DNA of 64,000 nucleotides from Notospermus geniculatus (Eukaryota; Nemertea; Pilidiophora; Heteronemertea; Lineidae), in NCBI GenBank assembly GCA_002633025.1, contig NMRB01000381.1:295336-359335 (forward strand), in the 5' to 3' direction. The notes below the pieces were generated by a model that made no database searches, had not been told where the DNA came from, and saw only the letters and a program-made list of their open reading frames with translations. Position 1 is the stretch's first letter. Every line of letters begins with the position of its first letter. Position numbers and translations under genes: made by a program. Below, piece after piece: positions 25,337 through 35,313 of the stretch.

Positions 25337-26068
25337 ATGGATCAACAAGGCGAGGAGCAGAGATACCGACTGGTGTTCCTAGGCTCTGGCGGAACTGGCA
25401 AGAGTTCTCTCATCCTTCGATTTCTCAACGGAACCTTTTCAGACAAATACAAACAAACAGTAGAAGATCTGTACTGTCGTCAATATGACTATAATGGTAT
25501 GGTTATCAAAGTTGACATTCTAGACACCGCTGGCGATTTTTCATTCCCGGCGATGCGACGTCTGTCTATTTCAACAGCCAGCGCGTTTGTCTTAGTGTTT
25601 TCAATGGACTCTAGTGTCTCTTTTAACGAGGTCCAACAACTCCGTGAGCAGATTAAGGAACAGAGAACCGCATATCAAGACATTCCTTGTGTCATAGTAG
25701 CAAATAAAACAGACTTAGAAGAAAACCATCGCGAGGTTTCCTCCGATGATATCTTAGACTGGTTAGATCGGGAGGACCTGCAGGATAATTTCGTCGAAGC
25801 GTCAGCAAAATACAATGACGGGGTAATCGAAGCGTTTCAGAACTTATGGGACCAAGCAAAAATGAACCTATTACCGGACATTAAGCCACCAGTCGTTCGA
25901 AAGAGGCGCGTTAGCGCTTTTGCCATCCTTGGACAGTTACCCGGGACCGAGAAATTCAAAGATGAAAACTCCCGACTCGCCCGAAGCAAAAGTTTGATGC
26001 GACGCGGAAGCAAGTCCAAGGTCAAGACCGGAAGTGAGATGGAACGCCTCGATTGTGTCATTTCTTGA
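25337..26068 (+). CDS. RASD/Dexras-like (Rhes family) small GTPase
   Basis: A 243-residue Ras-superfamily GTPase in one exon. G1 is GSGGTGKS at 16-23, the switch I Thr is T41, G3 is DTAG at 63-66, G4 is NKTD at 123-126, and G5 is EASAK at 154-158. It ends in the CAAX box CVIS, so it should be farnesylated and membrane-bound. FPAMRRLSI after G3 and the CVIS end are shared with vertebrate RASD1/RASD2, which signal in G-protein and nitric-oxide pathways. The residue matching Ras Gln61 is Asp67, so intrinsic hydrolysis may be low (RASD proteins also lack this Gln). The tail at 190-239 is basic and Ser-rich. I chose the ATG at 25337 because the protein-like sequence begins there; the frame is open upstream without another ATG fit. 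It is shorter than vertebrate RASD (266-281 aa), so an orthologous but divergent member or a related Ras subfamily remains possible. Confidence 0.82.
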   Translation: MDQQGEEQRYRLVFLGSGGTGKSSLILRFLNGTFSDKYKQTVEDLYCRQYDYNGMVIKVDILDTAGDFSFPAMRRLSISTASAFVLVFSMDSSVSFNEVQQLREQIKEQRTAYQDIPCVIVANKTDLEENHREVSSDDILDWLDREDLQDNFVEASAKYNDGVIEAFQNLWDQAKMNLLPDIKPPVVRKRRVSAFAILGQLPGTEKFKDENSRLARSKSLMRRGSKSKVKTGSEMERLDCVIS

Positions 26069-27360
26069 TTGCATTACGTCATTTCCGTTAATGGCTGATA
26101 TTTGGGCTTGGACAAAAATGGGCTTGGAAAGTGTACAGAAACAGGTTCGTCGGAACAGATGGCTTGTTATTTCTTTAACACACCATAAAGGCTCACACTG
26201 ATGAAGTTGGGACGGTGATCTGCTAGCATACGCTTGTAGCCGGCCTACCATAGATACGTTTGCATTAGGCTGGGTGCCGCCAACACGCCTAGTAGCGTAT
26301 TACGGCGGGTGACCGCGTCCGAAGTATAAATCCGCCTTTTAGAAAGCTGTGACGCTCAAGTTGTCAGTACGTAGTGTCGTCAGGAGGGTGATCTCTTTGA
26401 CTTGTTGTAGGCCCTAGTCTCTAATGTTTCAACACATCTTTGGTAACATTGGAAGTGACAATGGCCAAACTTTGAAGAGAACTGGTGCAACGATCCACTT
26501 GTTTGAAAGACGGATGTATGAAGGCCATTACCGTCGAGATCATCTTGGCCTTTTGGCCTACTCTACCTTCTTCAGGTCGGCGCGGCGCATTCTCGGCCAA
26601 GATCGTGCAATCTCGTCCCAGGGCACTACAACTTCATCTTTGTGCTCCTTTAATTGTTATATTCACACTTTACAGCTTGGTTTGTGATCTATTTGTATAT
26701 GCAGACTGCTATCACGTTTTAGAGCAATAGCACACCTTATATAGGCTATGCATAAGCAATATCAATCATTAGTTTTCAATCTACTTCAATCTATTTGGGG
26801 ATACTGTCACCAGACCCGGTGACAATGCCACGAGTACTCATTTATTTTCACTTCATTTTTCTTCATTTCACTTGTACATAATACTTTTCTAGCACGTGTC
26901 ACACTTTTTCTCTTTCTAATACAGTGGTGCAGAGGAGTCGGCAATGAACGCCTCTAGCCTAAAGCTAGCGATTACATAGAGGTACACGGTATACGGTTAA
27001 CAAAGGCTTCACAAAGGTTCGCGAACATGAACCTGTCTGTATGCCGTATATCGCTATGTATAATCTGCTGAAATGCTGCCATCTTTACGTTGTTTGTATC
27101 GTAGACCAACTACGCCCAGACCGCTGCTCTAAGCCGGGCACATTGTATCATAATTCAACTAAACGGTTGTGGTGTATCTGTAAATATTGTATTCAGCATA
27201 GACCAGTTATTTCCACTTATGATGAAAACTATTGTACAAAAATCTTCTATTGCAAAAACTGTCCACGTCACTATCTGTATGAATCCTGTAATTGTATTAA
27301 AATAGATATCAACTATTCCTGTAAAATACTTTATAAATTAAGAATAAATTCAATATAATC
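26069..27360 (+). other. probable 3' untranslated region of the GTPase gene
   Basis: No coding signature follows the stop. An AATAAA lies at 27343-27348 on the plus strand, within an A/T-rich tract, and could end a 3' UTR of about 1.3 kb. A degenerate palindromic MITE is at 26973-27060. Confidence 0.4.
26973..27060. repeat. degenerate GTATAC-type palindromic MITE
   Basis: The tacatag...ctatgta ends and the internal acggtatac / gtatgccgtat arms match the family at 31261-31374 and 32445-32578, but this copy is shorter and more diverged. Confidence 0.55.
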
Positions 27361-28574
27361 GAGTCAAAATGACCTTGGCTTAGATGTGTTCACTTTTCGG
27401 CGTCCAAATGAAAATGATGACGTCACTTTCCAGGTTTGAAGCTTGCGCGATGTGCAACATCGTGACGGATAGGCCACCGAACGCTCAGTTCAGCAGGCCG
27501 AGGTCGAAGCTGGGCGCTGACGATTTTACGAGTCTGCACTGCTTGTAGGTAGAGTATCAACCAGTAGGCCCGCAGCAAGAAATGCAACCAATGAACGGAT
27601 GGCTTTTCCGATCACTGATTTCCCGGTATGGCGGCGGAAGCTGCGCCGAGCCATTTTGAAATGCACATGCCGATGGGGCAGATGTCAGCGAATCAGTGCC
27701 TTCCCTTGGGATGGGCATTATGCGCATCAACTGCTAGTACTTACAGACGCAGTTTCGTACCTGGTGTGGCAATGCAAAATTCGGTCACGTGACGCAAGCT
27801 TATAGCTGGGCCTCCCGACGTTACATAATTTATTGTAAGAACGATAAAAACGACGATCTCTCCAATTTTTGACAAGACATACATCTATGATCGGGGCTGA
27901 ATGCTGATTTACTTCAAATTAATCACTTAACCTTCGGGGACATTGATTTCTTAATCCCTAAATGTCTTGATGACACAAAGGTCATCCAGGGACGAGAGAT
28001 AAAGGATGAGACTGGAATCTAAGTGAGGAGAGCGGATTACCAGGCCGTCGCAGCTAATAACAAAAACTCAATTAATCCCGCAGTTGAACTTCGTTTGACT
28101 CGACGCAGGGGCCCTAATGGATGCAAGAAGTGTTTCCAGTTGACAAGCAACTGTCTCCTACAGGCTTATCTTCTCATACTTCACCTCGGGTCCCGCTCTA
28201 GCGTGTGCTTCACTGAACGAGCGGCAAGGGTCAAGTTAAGTTCAATGGAAATTAGACAGGATATTAGTTGTTGTTGTCGTTGTAATATTCATCTTGGAAG
28301 ATGATATGAGATCGTTTCCAATCTGACAGTTTCTCATCTTGTATCTGATCAGATACGTGACTGATTATAATTCAAATCATGCCCGAGGACTTGCATGGAG
28401 CGATGTTCTTAGAATTAATCTCAAATGCAGAATGAAACTGCGTATCATGTCGCGCATATCTTAAAAGGAGATAGGTCTACACAACTATACGTGTAGGCCT
28501 ACACAACTGTTGCGCTTATCAACCATGCAATGTTCCATGTGAGTGCTTTTTCAGATCTCCAGGCAACGTATAAT
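27361..28574. other. non-coding, nothing recognised
   Basis: No conserved exon or repeat with defined ends. Confidence 0.4.
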
Positions 28575-28792
28575 AGGGAGTTTTCGCAAAGCCCCCGAAA
28601 CGCCAACGCGAACGCCAATCCCATTGTTCGATGCCACGAAGAGAGCAGCGAACAATAGGATAGACGTTCGCCACAAACGTTTCGGGGGCTTTGCGAAAAC
28701 TAGAGTTTTCAAAGCCGCCGGGACGCCAAAGCGAATGTCTATCCTTTTGTTCGGTCCCTTCGTGGCATCGAACAATGGGTTTTGCGAAAACT
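28575..28792. mobile_element. compound copy of the gggagttttcgcaaag MITE family
   Basis: Begins agggagttttcgcaaagccc. An inverted end (ggggctttgcgaaaact) occurs at about 28684-28701, followed by a second, diverged arm and another inverted end at 28783-28792. This is three arms where the simple copy at 31522-31653 has two, so it is a partial duplication or nested insertion within the family. Confidence 0.75.
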
Positions 28793-28939
28793 CAGTAGCG
28801 AGTTCGCAAATCCTTTTTCAGGTTGAGAGTGAACAATAGGTTTCCCGTAAAATGAACAATACATAGTTTACGCGCTCGATAAATTTACGAGAGCTTTGGG
28901 AATAAACGTGCCTGGGGATCGTCCGTCGAGGTCCAGCTT

Positions 28940-29090
28940 AAAGGTAGATTCATACTTTGCGTTTTGCGCTTTGCGCTTGTACTTTTCCTATGTGAGTGCG
29001 TGGTAGAAAAAGTAATTTGTTGGTACCACACATAAACATAGGGAACGGACAAGCGCAAAGCGCAAGACGGAGAAGTATGAATTGGCCTTT
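28940..29090. mobile_element. MITE with gcgctttgcgcttg arms
   Basis: An inverted repeat of about 150 bp: left aaaggtagattcatactttg, right aagtatgaattggccttt, with inner arms tgcgctttgcgcttgt and acaagcgcaaagcgca. Imperfect but extensive pairing; no coding capacity. Confidence 0.75.
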
Positions 29091-29220
29091 ATGGGTGGTG
29101 TATCGGACTCGAGCAGTAGAGCATCACATTCCACTCGTAACCGAGAAAACCCATCTATTATTACACTTTAGGATGCAGTCCGACCGGAGCATGCAATCAC
29201 GATATGAATTCATATCACAT

Positions 29221-29744
29221 TCACTGTGGGCTACCCGTCGAGGGTTATTAGAATTACCCTCGACGTATGGCCGCCACTTTCCCAATCGATTCGCGAGGAT
29301 TTTTGCTCACTGTGACCAGTAGAGTGTAATTCACGGCTTCATTTTCAGAAGGTTTGTAGAGAAAATTGTCACACACACGTCTGTACTTGTCTTTTCTCTG
29401 CAAATTGCGTATGAGCCGCGTAGTTTGCCTTTGAAAACATCGATGAAGTCGAGGGTTTTTCACACGGGCGAATCACCCTCTTTGCAGAAAATGTGGCGGG
29501 TGAAAAACCCTCGACTTCATCGATGTTTTCAAGGGCAAATTACGCGGCTCATAGGCAATTTTCAGGGAAAAGACAAGTACAGACATGTGTGTGACAATTT
29601 TCTCTACATACCTGCTGAAAAAATGAAGCCGTGAATTACACTCTACTTGTCACAGTGAGCAAAAATCCTCGCGAATCGATTGGGAAAATGGCGGCCATAC
29701 GTCGAGGGTAATTCTAATAACCCTCGACGGGTAGCCCACAGTGA
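29221..29744. mobile_element. 524-bp giant foldback element
   Basis: It begins tcactgtgggctacccgtcg and ends with the reverse complement at 29744, immediately before a single N. Each arm is about 240 bp with scattered mismatches, and the unpaired centre is only about 30 bp (around 29465-29495). Small internal hairpins of cgtcgaggg/ccctcgacg recur at both tips and at the centre. The open frames inside are mirror products of the repeat. It is probably a foldback DNA transposon. Confidence 0.85.
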
Positions 29745-30017
29745 NCCCGCTAGGAGGTTATCCGAACTTTCCACGAAACCTTTTGAGGCAATCATTAATA
29801 AATGAGTGGATCATGTCAATTTATAGACCAAGGTCCACTTAATACAGCACTTGTAGGAGGTGCCTGATACCCTTGCACCACTTGTTACCGGTACTCGCAC
29901 CAGTTGAGAGACTTGCACCAAGTCTGGCCACATAAACGGTGAATGTGACCTGGTACAGCTGATCCAAAACCTGTCTTCTCTTTGGGGATATCAGCTTCTC
30001 AGAGAGAGCCCTTCAGC

Positions 30018-30532
30018 CCCCGTTGCCCACTTGAGATTTTTTAGTGCTAAAAAATTATAAAATTATAAATGAGGCTCATAAATGCGGGTGATCCACTAAC
30101 TTCACGACGAGTTTACGATCAGTTTGCGATTAGTTCACGAAGGCGGCGTTTGCGACTACGACGAAAAATCATTAGCCGGTGGATCAGCGTTCACGATTCG
30201 TTCACGACGAGTTTGCGACTCGTTAACGACTAGTTTGCGACGAGTTTACGACGAGATCAAACATGTTTGATTTGGTTCGGTGGATCAGCTTCAACGTCAC
30301 GTCATTTCTGTACGATCAGTTTGCAACTAGTTTACGACGAGTTCGCGATTCGTTTACGACTGCCGTCGCGAACTAATCGCAAACTGGTCGTAAACTCGGT
30401 GGATCACCCGCAAAAGGGTGATTTCGGTCATAGCTGGCCAGCGATTACCAATATCTGAAATGCATTTAATGAACACCAATTTAACCCCCAGTTATAAATT
30501 TTAGTACTAAAAAATCTTGAGTGTGGACAACG
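30018..30532. mobile_element. outer foldback element hosting a nested element
   Basis: The left end cgttgcccacttgagatttt is followed by ttagtgctaaaaaatt. The right end has aattttagtactaaaaaatc and ttgagtgtggacaacg. These are inverted copies of about 45 bp. The element at 30084-30411 sits inside it. Confidence 0.7.
30084..30411. mobile_element. nested MITE with many subterminal tttgcgac-type repeats
   Basis: The terminal inverted repeat is gcgggtgatccac / gtggatcacccgc. Inside, a degenerate 10-12 bp word (gtttgcgacgag, gtttacgacgag, gttcacgacgag and reverse forms) occurs more than ten times in both orientations. Such arrays in DNA transposons are often transposase-binding sites. It has no coding capacity. 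Confidence 0.8.
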
Positions 30533-31260
30533 GACATTTTAAGCCCTTCCCTTTGTGTGACAGCAGAGGAGGAGTTTTTAACAGTATATTTAGCCCTATC
30601 ATCATCAAGTCTTCGCGGTAAAAGTGGCATCCACAATCATCACTGCTGGCATTTTGGACTATAATCGGCATGAAATCATTGCGGTATAGTCTACTCCTCA
30701 TTTAGCCAAGGTAGATCGCAATCCTGAACCAGAACTGTAATGTCATTGAACCTGGGTGACTTTGATAAATTCCCTGCCAAATATGATTTATCACGGATGT
30801 AACCTTCAGAAGCCCTACTTGGTTTACAATCCTTTTCCATAATGAAAGAGCTCAGCGTTGAGGGGAGGCAGAACATAATTCAACCAGGCGGGAGAAAAAA
30901 ACATTTTAACACTTTTGCCAAAGTAGGTCTACTAAGAAGAATTTCACGGCCACTGGAAAGGATTGTTTTCATTGTAGCCATATGAAGGTATAAACAAACG
31001 AATTTTTCGCCAGTCATGGCCCACGGTACTGCTTTTGTTGTATAGGCCTACCTGTAACATGGCCGCTCTGACATCACACTGAAAACACCTAACAGCAAAT
31101 TTTCCAAATTTGTTGAAAAGTATGCCTATTAGGCCTAGGCCTACTGAAGTCACTTTGTTGACAATGGCGTATTCATATGGATGATATAAGATAAGTGCAT
31201 TAATAACCAACTGTGGGGTGATGTAGATCCCATTTGTTGCATAAGGCCCCTATTCGTGTA
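30533..31260. other. non-coding, nothing recognised
   Basis: Minus-strand frames at 30507-30876 and 30944-31210 show no family signature. Confidence 0.35.
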
Positions 31261-31374
31261 TTACATAGAAGTATACGATATACGAAAACGCCGGTTAACA
31301 ATGGCTTCACCGTCGTAAATGAACTTGAAGCCTTTGTTAACCGGCCTTTTCGTATACCGTATACTTCTATGTAA
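31261..31374. mobile_element. 114-bp GTATAC-type palindromic MITE
   Basis: Begins ttacatagaagtatacgata and ends tataccgtatacttctatgtaa. The inner arms cggttaaca and tgttaaccgg pair around a short centre. Same family as 32445-32578. Confidence 0.85.
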
Positions 31375-31521
31375 CGGAAGCCCAAGTGAAACATTCCCCT
31401 TGATCTAGAGGGAAAATTTTCACATCGGCCTAAATGCATGTTCTCTGCATGCGCGCCCTGGGCTACGGAACCAAAACCAGCCGAGCCGACAAACGAAGCC
31501 GTGCGTAAACCATTGAAACAT

Positions 31522-31653
31522 TAGGGAGTTTTCGCAAAGCCCCCGAAACGCCAACGCGAACGTCTATCCTTTTGTTCGGTGCTCTCTTCGTGGCATCGAA
31601 CAATGGGTTTGGCGTTCGCGTTGGCGTTTCGGGGGCTTTGCGAAAACTCCCTA
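31522..31653. mobile_element. 132-bp MITE, simple copy of the gggagttttcgcaaag family
   Basis: Begins tagggagttttcgcaaagcc and ends with the exact reverse complement. The perfect arms run through ccccgaaacgccaacgcgaacg. The internal part cttcgtggcatcgaacaatg is shared with 28575-28792. Confidence 0.88.
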
Positions 31654-32058
31654 TTGGGAAAAGCCCGCACCCGGGCCCAGCAGAGCAGAAGATTTTATCG
31701 CTGTTACCAGTAGATTCAGTTCTTCATTCTCCGTCCATTGTGTCAACACGGTTTATTCACGACACGATCCGTGCTGAAATCAAAACCGCACGGTGTTCCC
31801 GCGGGATGGACAGACAAACCTTAATTCAAAGTGAATTCAAATATGAGTTTCATGTCAATTTCATCGGGTACTCCCAACTGACGAGCAAGGGCACGTAAAG
31901 ATAATGTGATCCCTTTTAAATTCCCTGCCGAATGGGATTCTTCACTGTTAACAACATTCTGGCCTCGTGGTGAGTCGACCTCGGGCAGCTGAAAAAACGC
32001 TCTTTAGTTTGTCATTTCAAATCGATTTGTCACTTCCCCTCCCATGGGATTTAATCTA

Positions 32059-32175
32059 GGGCCGTATTCTAGATTAGTTTCAAGTCTAAGGTTTCCCTTT
32101 TTTTAATAGCTAGTAGTGTTTGCAGGGCGGAATGCAAGCTTAATAAAGTGGACCTTGCTTCTAGAATACGGGCCC
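32059..32175. mobile_element. MITE with gggccgtattctag ends
   Basis: A 117-bp segment starting gggccgtattctagattag and ending cttctagaatacgggccc. Only the outer ~20 bp pair well. The termini resemble those of the gggtcgtattcataaag family. Confidence 0.65.
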
Positions 32176-32250
32176 AAGTCATTCCCGAGACCAGGGCCTG
32201 GGAAGGTATTAACGGAAGAAAATTACGGTTCCAAATGTTTGGCGTCCCTG

Positions 32251-32444
32251 AGGCTCCATTTCCATAGAGTTCACGTTGACACTTTTCACGCGCCACGCTT
32301 CACGTTTTCCTTTCGTTCCTCGGAGAAAGCATGTCACAGGACAGGTAATGTGTGTCTCGTTGTGCGCTGAATCGAGGAACGAAAGGAAAACGTGAAGCGT
32401 GGCGCGTGAAAAGTGTCAACGTGAGCTCTATGGAACTGGAGCCT
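32251..32444. mobile_element. palindromic MITE with ~70-bp arms
   Basis: The arms run from aggctccatttccatagagt to cctttcgttcctcg on the left, with the near-perfect reverse complement ending in gagcct on the right. It abuts the next element without a spacer. Confidence 0.8.
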
Positions 32445-32578
32445 AAGGCTTCCTTTACATTGAAGTATACGGTATACGAAAACACCGGCGAACAATGGCT
32501 TCACGGTCGTGAATCCTCGAGAAGCCTTTGTTAATCGGTGTTTTCGTATACCGTATACTTCTATGTACAGGAAGCCTT
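32445..32578. mobile_element. 134-bp GTATAC-type palindromic MITE
   Basis: Begins aaggcttcctttacattgaa and ends ttctatgtacaggaagcctt. The internal gtatacggtatacgaaaaca is paired by tgttttcgtataccgtatac. Family member of 31261-31374. Confidence 0.85.
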
Positions 32579-34082
32579 ATAGCGTGGTTCACATCATATC
32601 GGCTGGACTGCATCAACAATACCGTAACACCACAGAGGCGCGATATGGTTGTCTACATAGAGAAATGCAAACGCCCTTCGAAATACCTCCAGAACATGAT
32701 ACACTACCGGGCTTTTTGGTGGCGCCACCGTATTCAATTTCTGTCTTTCAGTGTACAGTACAGGGCACAGTTGACATACCCGAATTTGCATAACCTGCGT
32801 GAACCATTCGCTCTACTGCGTGCAACTTTTGTGTAGGGTACGCGCAGGTAAAATCACCAGAGGCTTCGACCACGGTCTGACATGCACGGACACACAACCA
32901 ATTTGACTGACCAAGCAGTTCTCAAGTTACGAATTGATTGCTAAGATGGGCTATCTGGGGGCCATACTGAAACTTGCGCACCAAAAAAATGTCACCCAGG
33001 CGAGCTAAAAAGAATCGAGCCACATTCATGCAGTCTATTCGATAATATTATGTTTATTTTTTCCCCAGATGAGGAGTAATTTGAATTTACATACATGCTG
33101 CTATGTGAACAAATACTGTTGGACTTTACGGGAAGTTATTCAAATGACAACTTCATACAGTGGAGCAGCCTACGTTACTTTCAGGTCGAAAATGGTACAA
33201 TCAAGGAAAGCCAGTCATTTGTTGAATCAATGGCACGACTCAGTGAAGTTATATGTCCCAGAGACCGGTACAACTCTGTCCTTTTTCCACTTGATGGGCG
33301 GAAAAAGATTGGATCAAGAGTTCGATGTTTTGGCAGTGGACCTGATTAGCCCGCTGCGCTCCGTGAGAACTTTATCTGGCTTCTCCCCACTTGAGCAGAG
33401 AAAACTCCTCAGTTTTTTGAGCTGATCATTCTCATAATCCAAGACCTGCCCTTTGTAAATATAGCAGGTCTATTTTGTGGACACCCCAGAACTACATCTA
33501 ATATAACTACATACTTTTTACATGCTAAAAGGACAGTAAGCCCTCTGTATTCAATTTGAAAAACACGAATCATCGCCGCGATTCTCGACGTCAGTGAAGT
33601 GTTAAATGTACTTCGCTCTATCTGAATACATTAGAGCTCTCTCTGCACAGTTTTTTCAATGTGGGCTGAAAACTAGGCCTTGATTCTCTGTAGTATGTAT
33701 CAGGCAAGCATTTTAGGGACCTTCATGAGCTATGAGACCTCTATGTGCACTCTCCTTACATTTTGAAAATATCGTAAAATTCAATACAGTGGGGCTTTAA
33801 CTTTACAGTAAGAAGGTAATAATCTAAGTGAAAAGGCATTTTCCTTTATCCAGATTCAATGATCATTTCATGCAAAGTTATAAGTAGTATTTACAGTACA
33901 TGTACTGTGGAAATGAAGTCAGTCGATCTGTGCCTTGTAAAAGCCTCACAGTGGCAAATGTTTCTCATCAAATATGCAAATAATCTCACTTAAGGTATTT
34001 TGCATATATTGTAAAAGCCTGATACAGAGGGACTGAAGCTTCAGAAAAAGTTTACCCAAAGACTGAGTATTTTTGAGAAAAA
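32579..34082. other. non-coding, no gene recognised
   Basis: Two overlapping plus-strand frames at 33069-33425 look partly protein-like but have no family signature or convincing splice sites. Confidence 0.35.
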
Positions 34083-34575
34083 TACCGTATTTTCCGCACT
34101 ACTAACCACACCACCGGACCCTAAGACCCGCACCCCACAGACCATAGCATTGCTAAATCCTCAGAAGACCCGCACCGCCGTATCACCCGCGGCTTATAAC
34201 ACGGATGATTCTCGTGAGAGGAGCACGACAGATATACCCAGTATCAGGTCACTAACTCGGGTACTTGAACGAACTAAACCGGACCATGCCTCATTTTCAA
34301 TCAAACAAAATGGCTTCACTGGGAATGCCCATGCCATTACCTAGTTTTTGACATGTTTTACGGCAGAATTTTGTGCACATTCATGAAAATAGGCCTATGA
34401 CATGATGCAAGGAACAATAAAGCATGGATTTTCGATATCTTCCGTGAACTTATGCATGGTTATAGGGCCGATTATAGGCCTTAATCCACGTAAGAACCGC
34501 ACCGTTGTATCACCCGCACTCGCGATTTTGGTAGCCTTTTCATGGTCTTATGGTCTTATGCCGGAAAATACGGTA
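34083..34575. mobile_element. TA-flanked MITE with ccgtattttcc ends
   Basis: Starts with TA then ccgtattttccgcac and ends gccggaaaatacgg then TA. Internal gacccgcacc and aaccgcacc words recur. It has the same terminal sequence as the insertion at 50081-50421. A TA duplication suggests a Tc1/mariner-type mobiliser. Confidence 0.75.
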
Positions 34576-34599
34576 AATGAAAATGTCGGTTTTCAAAAA

Positions 34600-34800
34600 T
34601 GTGACCCGCTCTGGCAAAACCAGTCGCATGTCGCTCAGAAGTTGAGCCTCAACGAACTAAGATGACACCAGGAGAGAATGGAAGAAATAGATTCTTCCAG
34701 ATTTCACAATAGCCAGACAATACTGAAAGTGACAAACATTTTGGTCTCAACCTGCCAAGCTAAGAGCGACATGCGACTGGTTTTGCCAGAGTGGGTCACA
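34600..34800. mobile_element. MITE with 36-bp terminal inverted repeats
   Basis: Left end tgtgacccgctctggcaaaa, continuing ccagtcgcatgtcgct. The right end is the near-exact complement, ending ttgccagagtgggtcaca. About 201 bp, no coding capacity. Confidence 0.8.
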
Positions 34801-34908
34801 AATTACCATTTTGAACTAATATCAAGGGTTTTAATGGTCACTTTGACTTTGGACTACACTCCACCACTCTATCAACCTCCAGAGGTTTAGGGTTCATTTA
34901 CCGGTATC

Positions 34909-35142
34909 TAAAGTCTGGCAACATCTATCTTTGACCTAGTGGAATGCGGAAGCTAGGAAATTGATCGTTGGATTTTCCACGGACCTTTAATCACATGCGG
35001 CTATTGAATGACCGGTGGACAACGCGAACAATCGGGGAACGACCACAAGTTACCGACAGGCATGATTATAAACCGCAAAGCTCTGTCACATTACATGACT
35101 TCCGCATTCCATTAGGTTGAAGATAGATGTTGCCAGACTTTA
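34909..35142. mobile_element. MITE (taaagtctggcaacatc family), copy 1
   Basis: 234 bp. The terminal inverted repeats of about 44 bp begin taaagtctggcaacatctat and continue to gaatgcggaag. A second copy lies in reverse orientation at 54780-55012. The ends allow a TA target. Confidence 0.85.
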
Positions 35143-35313
35143 CTATAGAGGTAGACTGATCATTATTGATTAAAATTTGGTCTTCTCCCATAATGCACTA
35201 AAATGAGACAATCAACTGGATGTAGTTAATGATCTAAAAATCTTTCGCCTATTCATATTCAAGAGCCCAAACGAGTGAAGACCAGCACTCTCCAAGGTCA
35301 TGCTGTGTTAGTC

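Noticed and set aside
29254-29634. Two frames that share a peptide (CFQ/RHRC-like) on opposite strands
   Set aside because: They are mirror images produced by the two arms of the foldback element at 29221-29744.
30084-30411. Regularly repeated short words suggesting a CRISPR-like array
   Set aside because: The words are degenerate, in both orientations, have no uniform spacers and lie between transposon ends in eukaryotic DNA.
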